DNA of 41,448 nucleotides from Acidobacteriota bacterium (GTDB lineage Bacteria; Acidobacteriota; Terriglobia; Terriglobales; Acidobacteriaceae): NCBI GenBank assembly GCA_021804655.1, contig JAJZHE010000007.1, positions 1 to 41,448 of the forward strand, read 5' to 3'. Shown piece by piece: positions 24,814 to 32,247 of this stretch (position 1 is its first letter; each line of letters starts with the position of its first letter). The notes under the pieces were generated by a model. It saw only the letters and a program-made list of their open reading frames with translations, ran no database searches and was not told where the DNA came from. The position numbers and the translations under genes were made by a program.

Positions 24814-26136
24814 ATGGACGTTGAGGCTCATCCAAACGGTAGGCGCGCAGCCGCTGATGGGTTGAATTTACTCTGTGCGACGGATGCTGCAACACAAGAT
24901 GCGATGCAGTCCGCAATGCGTTATCTGGCTCGTCAGCCAATTTTGGACGCACATGGAAAAGTGCATGCTTATGAACTGCTGTTTCGTGCAGGACGTGAAT
25001 CCAGCTTTTACGGCGATCACACCATGGCGACGCGCAACGTGCTGGATCAAACCGTTTTCTACGGATTGCAAGCCATCACAAATGGTCGCTTAGCGTTTAT
25101 CAACTGCACACGTGAAGCTATTGTGGAAGAACAGGTTCGCGTTCTTCGTCCCGAAGAAACGGTGCTGGAGCTTCTGGAGACGTTGGAGCCGGATGCTGAA
25201 CTTTTGGCGGCCTGCACTCGATTGCATCGGGATGGCTATATGTTTGCGCTGGATGATTTTTCCTGGTCGGAGTCCTGGATTCCTTTTCTTGCGCTCGCTG
25301 CTTATGTGAAGGTGGATATTGAGCAGCTTGATGTTGTAGCGCGCACGGAGTTGATCGCGCATCTGCAAGCCTGCAAGGCTACGCCGCAACTGATCGCAGA
25401 ACGCATTGAGACTGAGGAAGATTTCCACCAGCTTCGGCGCGAAGGCTTCCTGTTGTTCCAGGGATATTTTTTTTCGCGGCCCGTCATCGTGGAAAACCGA
25501 ACGATCCCAACCAACAGAATGCTGCATCTGGATTTGCTGCGCGCGTTGCTGGACGAGCCTCTCGATCAGCACAATCTCAGCCTTCTGCTCAAACGCGACC
25601 CAGCACTCATGCTGCGACTTCTAAAACTAGTCAATTCCCCCATTTATGGAATGAGAAACGAGATTCATTCCATCCAGATGGCGCTGCAATTGGTAGGCGA
25701 CGCTGCATTTCGGCGTATGGCAACGCTGGCCATCGCCAGTGAGATGCTTGGCAATCGACCGCCTGAACTTCTTCAATTTGCCTTCCACCGCGCGCGTTTG
25801 TGCGAGATCGTTGCAAATGCACGGGGCATCGATGCAACGGAACAATATCTGGTCGGCATACTCAGCCTCGTTCCGGCTTTGTTGAGTGTATCGATGGAAG
25901 TCATCGTTCAACATCTTCCTCTCAGTCAGTCCATTCGGCAGGCGCTTCTTGGCGCAAAGAATCCGGAGCGCGCTACGCTCTGTTGGATGGAATGTCATGA
26001 GCACGGAGAATGGGCAAAATGCGATCTCATTGCCAATGCGATGGGAGTCGATCCTGCGGTTCTTGCACGTCATTACCTGGACGCACTGCAATGGGCGGTG
26101 GAGAATATGCCGCTTCAGTCCAGCTTCGAAGATTGA
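24814..26136 (+). CDS. EAL-HDOD signalling protein (YuxH-like)
   Basis: A 440-residue cytoplasmic protein with an N-terminal EAL domain (about 35-235) and a C-terminal HDOD domain (about 240-425, DQHNLSLLLKRDPALMLRLLKLVNSPIYG). The EAL part keeps the ELLFR, N, ELLE, DD, KVD and AERIET positions that bind metal and c-di-GMP, but loop 6 (normally DDFGTGYSS) reads DDFSWSESW, so catalysis is doubtful and it may be a c-di-GMP sensor. Start: GAGG lies 8-9 nt before ATG 24814; the track's 24763 has none. The combination is known from regulators of motility and surface behaviour. It ends before a strong hairpin. Confidence 0.88.
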   Translation: MDVEAHPNGRRAAADGLNLLCATDAATQDAMQSAMRYLARQPILDAHGKVHAYELLFRAGRESSFYGDHTMATRNVLDQTVFYGLQAITNGRLAFINCTREAIVEEQVRVLRPEETVLELLETLEPDAELLAACTRLHRDGYMFALDDFSWSESWIPFLALAAYVKVDIEQLDVVARTELIAHLQACKATPQLIAERIETEEDFHQLRREGFLLFQGYFFSRPVIVENRTIPTNRMLHLDLLRALLDEPLDQHNLSLLLKRDPALMLRLLKLVNSPIYGMRNEIHSIQMALQLVGDAAFRRMATLAIASEMLGNRPPELLQFAFHRARLCEIVANARGIDATEQYLVGILSLVPALLSVSMEVIVQHLPLSQSIRQALLGAKNPERATLCWMECHEHGEWAKCDLIANAMGVDPAVLARHYLDALQWAVENMPLQSSFED

Positions 26137-26193
26137 TGTGAATTTTCCTCCAGTCGCATGCGATCTTTCTGGAGTCTCCTGCTTGAATCGTCT

Positions 26194-26228
26194 CTCATGA
26201 GACCCATAATCGACGCGGGTCTCATGAG
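26194..26228. terminator. Bidirectional hairpin between the EAL-HDOD and DUF5666 genes
   Basis: CTCATGAGACCC pairs perfectly with GGGTCTCATGAG (12 bp) around an 11-nt loop. On the plus strand it is followed by cgttttc. It lies between two convergent genes and is likely to end both transcripts. Confidence 0.65.
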
Positions 26229-26262
26229 CGTTTTCTGAAACAAAGTGCAAAGAGAACGCAGC

Positions 26263-27087
26263 CTACTGTGATGATGCCGCGTGCTGTGCGGATCCGGTCT
26301 GCGCTGATCCAGTCTCCGCTGATCCAGTCTCCGCTGATCCTGCGGGTATCGCAAGGTTGGATCGCTTGATATCCCTGCGGAGATGCGAGGGCATCACTCG
26401 AATCGTGGTCGCGGTGAAGTTTCCGCTTGCTGCAGCACCAGCGATGTGAATCACATCGCCCGGCTTCAGGTCAGCCAGCGTAATGGCATCGCGCATCCTG
26501 CGAAATCGGGTGTTTTTGTCAACAAGGACAACATGCGGTGCGCGATCCACCATGCCGAGAATCGTCACCTGTGCTCCCTGAATGGAGGTGATGCTTCCCG
26601 CCAGCCAAGTCTTTCCATAGTTCGTCTCCAGGGTTTTTAATCGAGCTGCACGTGCAGGATCAAGGCGAACAATTGCCACCGCACCGACTGTCCTGGCTGT
26701 ATCGTCCACCTCTCCTACGGCCGTAATGGTATCGCCCGGGTGCAGGTCGGATGCAGCAATCTGTTGCATGTGAGGACGCGGACCGGCGCTCTGGCCATGC
26801 TGCTTCTGCCGTGAAGGCTGCTGCAGGATGCGCGTGTTGGCGTCGAAATGGATCGAATACGCGATGCCGCTATCCAGCTTGATTGTGACTGTCGAGGCAT
26901 CTGCACTGACCACCTTTCCCAGCACTCCACGCGCGCCTGGAAGCCATGTTCCCGTCCGCGCGCCCATGCCGGATGGATTGTCCGCCGCAGTTCCCTGAGC
27001 CAGGGCGATGCCACATCCTGCGCAGACCGTCATCGCTGCAAGCCATACGATGCTCACCTGAAGTATGACCGATCGTTTCCAACTCAT
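26263..27087 (-). CDS. Exported DUF5666-domain protein with a GSAET repeat tail
   Basis: GGAGG lies 5 nt before the ATG at 27087, giving 274 residues; the track ORF starting at 27228 has no such signal. A signal peptide or anchor (VILQVSIVWLAAMTVCAGCGIALAQ) contains a cysteine, so a lipoprotein is possible but the lipobox is not classical. Two DUF5666 beta-barrel-like repeats follow: VLGKVVSADASTVTIKL...ASDLHPGDTITAVGEV and LAGSITSIQGAQVTIL...LADLKPGDVIHIAG. The function is unknown; the family is common in Acidobacteriota. The C-terminus is a run of GSAET/GSAQT units encoded by a 15-bp tandem repeat. It is divergent from egtB. Confidence 0.8.
   Translation of the reverse strand: MSWKRSVILQVSIVWLAAMTVCAGCGIALAQGTAADNPSGMGARTGTWLPGARGVLGKVVSADASTVTIKLDSGIAYSIHFDANTRILQQPSRQKQHGQSAGPRPHMQQIAASDLHPGDTITAVGEVDDTARTVGAVAIVRLDPARAARLKTLETNYGKTWLAGSITSIQGAQVTILGMVDRAPHVVLVDKNTRFRRMRDAITLADLKPGDVIHIAGAAASGNFTATTIRVMPSHLRRDIKRSNLAIPAGSAETGSAETGSAQTGSAQHAASSQ
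26291..26340. repeat. 15-bp tandem repeat inside the DUF5666 gene
   Basis: GATCCGGTCTGCGCT, then GATCCAGTCTCCGCT twice, then a partial unit GATCC. In frame it codes the GSAET/GSAQT tail. Being a multiple of 3, copy-number changes would lengthen or shorten the tail without a frameshift. Confidence 0.9.
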
Positions 27088-27196
27088 CGTCGCCTCCATT
27101 TCTTCCGCTGTAACGCGCTCAATTACATTAGACGAAAGATTTGCTTCCAAAGATGGCTCCGAATCATCCAATAGTCGCAGGAAAGAAATTGCACTC

Positions 27197-28489
27197 ATGA
27201 TGCGCATCCCCATCCGCGAAGACCGCACGGCGGCGCAAGCCCAAAGCTGTGACCACCTGGCGCGTTTTCTGGCGGTCAGAGATCAGACGCTTGCCCTGGT
27301 TGCTCAATTGACCGCAGAAGACATGATGGTGCAGTCGATGCCGGAGGCTTCGCCGGTGAAGTGGCACCTGGCGCATACGACCTGGTTTTTCGAGTCCTTT
27401 ATCCTGTTTCCGTTTTTTCCCGGATACAAGGCATTCCACGCGGATTTTCATTGGCTTTTTAACAGCTACTATCAGAGCTTTGCACGTTTTCCGGACAAGC
27501 ATCTTCGCGCTTCGTTTTCTCGACCAACTCTCGATGAAGTTCTTGCTTATCGCCGACATGTGGATCAAGCGATGACAGAGTTTGCAGGTCGGATGGATGT
27601 AGGCTCGGAAGCGCTGGATCGCCTGATTCTGGGCGCGCATCACGAACAACAGCATCAGGAATTGATCCTGACGGATATTCTGCACGCATTTGCCACCAAT
27701 CCGATGCGTCCGGCGTACATGGCTCCTCCGCAGAACCAGCCGACCAAAGATTTGCCGCTTGCGTTCACTTCCAGCACAGGAGGACTCAGCGAAATTGGCG
27801 CACTGGCGGATGCTGGGTTCAGCTTCGACAATGAGCGTCCACGTCATCGTGTCTGGCTGGAGCCTTTCGCGTTGAGCAACCGTCTCATCACAAATGGCGA
27901 GTACGCGAATTTCATCGCGGATGAGGGTTATTCGCGCGCGGAGTTATGGCTCTCCGAAGGATGGCATCAGGTGCAAAGCCAGGCGTGGCAGGCACCGCTT
28001 TACTGGACGAAACAAGAGGGCAGTTGGAAGATTTTCACCCTGCGCGGCACACTGGCGCTGGATACGATGCGCAACCTTCCTGTGACGCACGTGAGCTTTT
28101 ATGAAGCAGATGCGTATGCACGCTGGGCCGGGAAGCGGCTGCCTACGGAAGCAGAATGGGAGTGCTGTGCCGCGCAGCATCCTATCGCAGGAAATCTGCT
28201 TGAAACAGGACGATTCCATCCTGTGCCGTGCCTGGATGAAAGAGTCATGCAGATATTCGGCGACGCGTGGCAGTGGACTGCAAGTGCCTATTTGCCATAT
28301 CCGGGTTTTACTCCACTGCCTGGGGCGCTGGGCGAGTATAACGGAAAATTCATGAGCGGGAAATTTGTGTTGCGCGGAGGCTCCTTTGCCACGCCTGTCA
28401 CACATCTGCGGGCAACGTACAGGAATTTTTTTGCGCCGGAGACGCGCTGGCAGTTTTCCGGAATTCGCCTGTGTGAGAGTTGCACTTGA
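27197..28489 (+). CDS. egtB: Ergothioneine biosynthesis protein EgtB (sulfoxide synthase)
   Basis: EgtB is a non-heme iron enzyme that joins a thiol (gamma-glutamylcysteine or cysteine) to hercynine using O2. The 430-residue protein has an N-terminal DinB-like helical domain with the iron ligands in WHLAHTTWFFE and HHEQQHQEL (HxxxH, about His148 and His152) and a C-terminal FGE-sulfatase-like domain (about 195-430, WAGKRLPTEAEWE...VLRGGSFAT...RNFFAPETRWQFSGIRL). The start is taken at the ATG at 27197 (another ATG follows directly); the track's 27065 start overlaps the divergent DUF5666 gene. The stop overlaps the start of egtD. egtA, egtC and egtE are not in the window. Confidence 0.95.
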   Translation: MMRIPIREDRTAAQAQSCDHLARFLAVRDQTLALVAQLTAEDMMVQSMPEASPVKWHLAHTTWFFESFILFPFFPGYKAFHADFHWLFNSYYQSFARFPDKHLRASFSRPTLDEVLAYRRHVDQAMTEFAGRMDVGSEALDRLILGAHHEQQHQELILTDILHAFATNPMRPAYMAPPQNQPTKDLPLAFTSSTGGLSEIGALADAGFSFDNERPRHRVWLEPFALSNRLITNGEYANFIADEGYSRAELWLSEGWHQVQSQAWQAPLYWTKQEGSWKIFTLRGTLALDTMRNLPVTHVSFYEADAYARWAGKRLPTEAEWECCAAQHPIAGNLLETGRFHPVPCLDERVMQIFGDAWQWTASAYLPYPGFTPLPGALGEYNGKFMSGKFVLRGGSFATPVTHLRATYRNFFAPETRWQFSGIRLCESCT

Positions 28490-29475
28490 TCGACGAAATT
28501 GCAAATAGCGATTCAATTGCCGAGGTCGTGCAAGCCGGACTTCGTGCTCATCCGAAAGCTCTTCCGCCCTGGCTTTTTTACGATCAGACCGGCTCGGCGC
28601 TTTTTGAACGGATTACGGCTTTGCCTGAGTATTATTTGACACGAATGGAGCGACAGTTGCTGCATCGACATGCCGCAACGGTGATGCAAATCGCGCGCGA
28701 CCATCGCTCGTTGTCGATTGTGGAACTCGGCGCCGGTTCTGCACAAAAAACATCGCTACTACTTCGAGCTGCGCAGGCGACGGAGCGCAGAATTACGTAT
28801 CTGCCTGTCGAAATTTCCTCATCATCGCTTCAGACTGCTCTGCTCCATCTGAGCAACGAGTTTTCGACTTTGCGCGTACAACCAGTCCTTGCGGACTTTG
28901 TCCGAGACAGCTTCAGAATTCCAACCGCGCCGCATGACCAGCGCATGCTGCTCTGGCTTGGCTCCAGCGCTGGAAATTTCGATTCCGACGACGCGATCGG
29001 CATTCTTCAAAATGTTTCCGAAGAGATGAGTGCGGGAGATTTTCTTTTGCTTGGCCTGGATTTAGCTCCGGATTGCACTCCAGGGGGAAAACAAATCGAG
29101 GATATATTGCGCGCCTATGAAGACGCTGATGGCGTCACTGCCGCTTTCAACCAGAATGTGCTCACGCGTATCAATCGAGAACTGGACGCTGATTTCAGCG
29201 TGGAGCGCTTTCAGCACGCGGCTCGCTGGAACAGCGCTACCTGCTGCGTGGAAATGCACCTGGTCAGCACGGTCGAGCAGAACGTATCGATCCGCGCGTT
29301 GGATGCAACCGTTTCCTTTCGCATTGGAGAGTCCATTCACACGGAAAATAGTCGCAAGTACACGCCTGCCGAGGGACGCATGCTTTTGCGGGAGGCTGGA
29401 TTTACTGCGGTCAGAACGTGGCTCAATGCGGACGGATGGTACGGGTTGTTTCTCGGTCAGCGTGAAGAGGGATGA
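28486..29475 (+). CDS. egtD: L-histidine N(alpha)-methyltransferase EgtD
   Basis: EgtD trimethylates histidine with S-adenosylmethionine to give hercynine, the substrate of EgtB. The protein (329 residues) shows the family opening YDQTGSALFERITALPEYYLTRME, the SAM motif VELGAGSAQKT, WLGSSAGNF, LLGLDLAPD and the C-terminal SRKYTPAEGRMLLREAGF. No ATG precedes the conserved region: the best start is TTG at 28486, 6 nt after GAGAG and overlapping the egtB stop by 4 nt (TTGA), which implies coupled translation. TTG 28480 (track) is the alternative. With egtB it forms the minimal ergothioneine pair. Confidence 0.95.
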   Translation: MIDEIANSDSIAEVVQAGLRAHPKALPPWLFYDQTGSALFERITALPEYYLTRMERQLLHRHAATVMQIARDHRSLSIVELGAGSAQKTSLLLRAAQATERRITYLPVEISSSSLQTALLHLSNEFSTLRVQPVLADFVRDSFRIPTAPHDQRMLLWLGSSAGNFDSDDAIGILQNVSEEMSAGDFLLLGLDLAPDCTPGGKQIEDILRAYEDADGVTAAFNQNVLTRINRELDADFSVERFQHAARWNSATCCVEMHLVSTVEQNVSIRALDATVSFRIGESIHTENSRKYTPAEGRMLLREAGFTAVRTWLNADGWYGLFLGQREEG

Positions 29476-29511
29476 GAAGACAGGCACGGGCGAGCGCTAT
29501 CGTCGGATGTG

Positions 29512-30528
29512 TCAGAACGTGTAACCGGATTTCAATTCGCAGTGATAAACACGCGCGCGATCGGCTGTGCTGCTTTGTCTCACGGTACAGCTTGCCCAGC
29601 TTGTATCTACATCCGGACCGAGCGGGAATACCATCATTGTCCCATCCAATTCTGCTTCAATGCTCACGCCTTCTTCATCGACCGGCAAAGTGAAGTTGAG
29701 TGTACGACCGAAAAAAACAGGAAATAAATGATGCACACTGGAGTTCAGCGATGCGTGGTAGACCTCTGCTTCGATCAAAAACGTAGTGGTATCCGACCAG
29801 TCCAGCACGGAGACGGAAATTTTCTGTCCGCCTTTTTCATATCCTGAAGAATCAATCCGAGTGAATGGACATGGTCCTGCAATGCAGGAGACGCGCACCC
29901 GTCGAAACTCATTGCCCACTCCAGCATCCAGATTTTCCTTGCTTACGGATGCCTTCCAAACCCCGTCCGGTGAGCAGGGTGCATGGTCTCGGCACGGCAC
30001 ATTTCCTTGATTGGCCGCTTCAAAGGTTCGAATGATGCTTCCGATATTGCTTTCTGAGGTTGCATTTTCTACATAGCGAATTCGAAGATTGGCAAGTTTT
30101 GTTACGTGTGCTTCGGAGCCGGCATCACTGACTGGGATCGGTAGCTCGTGCATGTGAAAGACATAGAGTTGATTGCGAGCCGAGCGCAGTCCGACGGAAA
30201 CCTGTTTCGTCAAAGGCGCGTAATTCTGATGCGTAAACTGGAAGTTCAACTTCGCTCCTGGCAACACGACTTTGCGCAGCGGAATGCGAAAGTATCCCTG
30301 GCTATCCGTCTGTACTGTCACTGTTGTGCGACCGGATTGCAGTGTCAGAGTGGCCTGTCCGATGGGTTGCTGGCGGCGTACATCCTGATCCTGGCGCAGC
30401 AGCACTCCCTGTACAACCAGTGCTCCCAGGCCGGAGTCGCGCCGAATGAGCAGCAGAAGGATCGAAACCAGAACAACAATGCTCAGGATCGCAAAAATAC
30501 GCCAGCGTCTGGGATCGATGATCGCCAT
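29512..30528 (-). CDS. Membrane-anchored protein of unknown function with a carboxypeptidase-regulatory-like domain
   Basis: AGAGG lies 9 nt before the ATG at 30528 (MAIIDPRRWRIF), giving 338 residues; the track start at 30666 has no SD. A single N-terminal membrane anchor (IFAILSIVVLVSILLLLI) is followed by a beta-sandwich domain like CarboxypepD_reg (about 30-125: VVQGVLLR..., GQATLTLQSG, TDSQGYFRIPL). The C-terminal ~200 residues contain several cysteine pairs (CRDHAPCSPDG, VSCIAGPCPF) that suggest disulfides, hence an extracytoplasmic position. I do not recognise this part. The gene is divergent from the GH144-like gene (147 bp between starts), which may link it to glucan metabolism, but this is only positional. 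Confidence 0.75.
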   Translation of the reverse strand: MAIIDPRRWRIFAILSIVVLVSILLLLIRRDSGLGALVVQGVLLRQDQDVRRQQPIGQATLTLQSGRTTVTVQTDSQGYFRIPLRKVVLPGAKLNFQFTHQNYAPLTKQVSVGLRSARNQLYVFHMHELPIPVSDAGSEAHVTKLANLRIRYVENATSESNIGSIIRTFEAANQGNVPCRDHAPCSPDGVWKASVSKENLDAGVGNEFRRVRVSCIAGPCPFTRIDSSGYEKGGQKISVSVLDWSDTTTFLIEAEVYHASLNSSVHHLFPVFFGRTLNFTLPVDEEGVSIEAELDGTMMVFPLGPDVDTSWASCTVRQSSTADRARVYHCELKSGYTF

Positions 30529-30675
30529 GGAAGAAATCCTCTGAAGAAGAATACGCTTGTACGCATCTGGTTCAATTCTCTCGATGCCTTTTTCAGTGTC
30601 AACATGTATTCTTTTCTCTTGCACGATTGCACAGGGCCGGAGATGTACTGAAGGAGATTCCCTCACCCAACCTTT

Positions 30676-32079
30676 ATGCCGACTCGCGATCCAACGGTTT
30701 TTCCCGGCCCATCGCTGATCTCACGCAGAAATTCTCTGCGCCAGATGTTGCAGATATGCGGCGCCTCTGTCGCTGCCCTGTGTGATCCAGTGCCGCTGCT
30801 TTCAGCTTTGCCTCAATCCTCGCATACCTCGCATGTGCGTACCGAGTCGCATCCGTCACCGTTTAGTCGTCAGGACGATGCCATTCTGGATCAGATACAA
30901 CATGCAAATTTTTTGTTTTTCTGGGAACAGGGACATCCCCAGACTGGACTGATCAAAGACCGCTGCAACACGCGCATGAAAGATTCAAGTATTGTTGCCA
31001 GCATCGCCTCGACTGGCTTTGGCCTGACTGCCATCTGCATCGCTGAGAAACGCGGCTTCATCGGCCACTCGGACGCACGACTACGCGTCGTTCAGACACT
31101 CTCTTCACTCTGGCATCGTTTGCCCACGCATCGCGGTTTCTATTTTCACTTTGCAAATATCGCTACCGGCGAGCGCATCTGGGATGCCGAAGCCTCTTCG
31201 GTCGATACGGCGATTCTGCTCTGTGGCGTTCTGATGTGCAAAGCTCACTTTCATGAGGCAGATATTCGCGAACTCGCCCAGGCAATCTACGATCGCGTTG
31301 ATTGGTCGTGGCTCTCGGAAGATACCGAATTGTTGCCGATGGGGTGGACTCCGGAGCTTGGCTTTCTAGCCAGCAAATGGGATGACTATAGCGAACTGAT
31401 GATGATTTATCTGCTGGGCATGGGGTCAACCACACATCCGCTGCGCAGTGAAGCCTGGTCGGCATGGAAGCGCACACTTTTTGAATACGACGGAATCCGC
31501 TACATCGGTTCCTATGCGCCTTTGTTTGTGCATCAGTATTCGCAGGCATGGTTTGATTTTCGCGACAAGAAAGACCGTTTCGCAGATTATTTTCAGAACT
31601 CCATTTTGGCCACTGAAGCACATCGGCGCTTTTGTGTTGACATGAATACGCGCTTTCCGGACTACACCAATGCACTTTGGGGCATCACCGCATCCGACAC
31701 GGTTGATGGCTACGCTGCGTGGGGTGGACCTCCTGCAACTGGCCCCATCGACGGGACCATCGTCCCTTGCGCTGCCGCAGGATCGCTTCCATTTCTGCCC
31801 AGCGAAACGATGCGGGTCTTGCACACGATCCATGAGCATTATCCGCAGACCTGGTCGCGTTACGGCTTTGTGGACGCCTTCAATCCGCTCACCGGTTGGG
31901 TCGATACCGACGTCGTTGGAATTGACACAGGAATCACCATGCTGATGGCGGAAAATGCACGCTCAGGATTTGTGTGGAGCACCTTTATGCGCAATGCGGA
32001 AGCACAGCGCGGGATGCAGATGGCAGGCTTTCAGAAGTATACGCACGCGCCCTATCCACTCGATGGCTTGACTGGATAA
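30676..32079 (+). CDS. Secreted glucoamylase-like glycosidase (GH144-like, putative beta-1,2-glucanase)
   Basis: A 467-residue protein. The N-terminus carries SRRNSLRQMLQICGASVAAL, a twin-arginine-like signal. The mature part is an (alpha/alpha)6 enzyme of the 'glucoamylase' (PF10091) type: FLFFWEQGHPQTGLIKDR, IASTGFGLTAICIAEKRG, WDAEASSVDTAILLCGVL, PMGWTPELGFLASKWDDYSELMMIYLLGMGS, FVHQYSQAWFDFRD and WGITASDTVDGYAAWGGPP. Members with this layout include GH144 endo-beta-1,2-glucanases; the Glu in DYSELMM is a candidate catalytic residue. An AAGGAG lies 19 nt upstream, unusually far. It is followed by an ABC exporter and a cyclic-glucan-synthase relative, which supports a beta-1,2-glucan substrate. 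GH144 versus other glucoamylase-like families is not settled. Confidence 0.75.
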   Translation: MPTRDPTVFPGPSLISRRNSLRQMLQICGASVAALCDPVPLLSALPQSSHTSHVRTESHPSPFSRQDDAILDQIQHANFLFFWEQGHPQTGLIKDRCNTRMKDSSIVASIASTGFGLTAICIAEKRGFIGHSDARLRVVQTLSSLWHRLPTHRGFYFHFANIATGERIWDAEASSVDTAILLCGVLMCKAHFHEADIRELAQAIYDRVDWSWLSEDTELLPMGWTPELGFLASKWDDYSELMMIYLLGMGSTTHPLRSEAWSAWKRTLFEYDGIRYIGSYAPLFVHQYSQAWFDFRDKKDRFADYFQNSILATEAHRRFCVDMNTRFPDYTNALWGITASDTVDGYAAWGGPPATGPIDGTIVPCAAAGSLPFLPSETMRVLHTIHEHYPQTWSRYGFVDAFNPLTGWVDTDVVGIDTGITMLMAENARSGFVWSTFMRNAEAQRGMQMAGFQKYTHAPYPLDGLTG

Positions 32080-32247
32080 TCCGGTCCAACCGTATTGCAT
32101 GCGATGCAGATGAAAACTCGTCTCGCGCATGCGATGGCGATAGAATAAAGTTTACGTACTCGTCTTCGAATGCTTTGCAAATAATCATCGTCTGCGTGCA
32201 ATTGCTGGATTACCGTCACTGCTATTGAGGAATCGAAGACCAGCGAC

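Noticed and set aside
30619-30649. TTGCAC ... TGTACT considered as promoter of the GH144-like gene
   Set aside because: The spacer is 19 bp and both hexamers are poor, so it is not reported as a feature.
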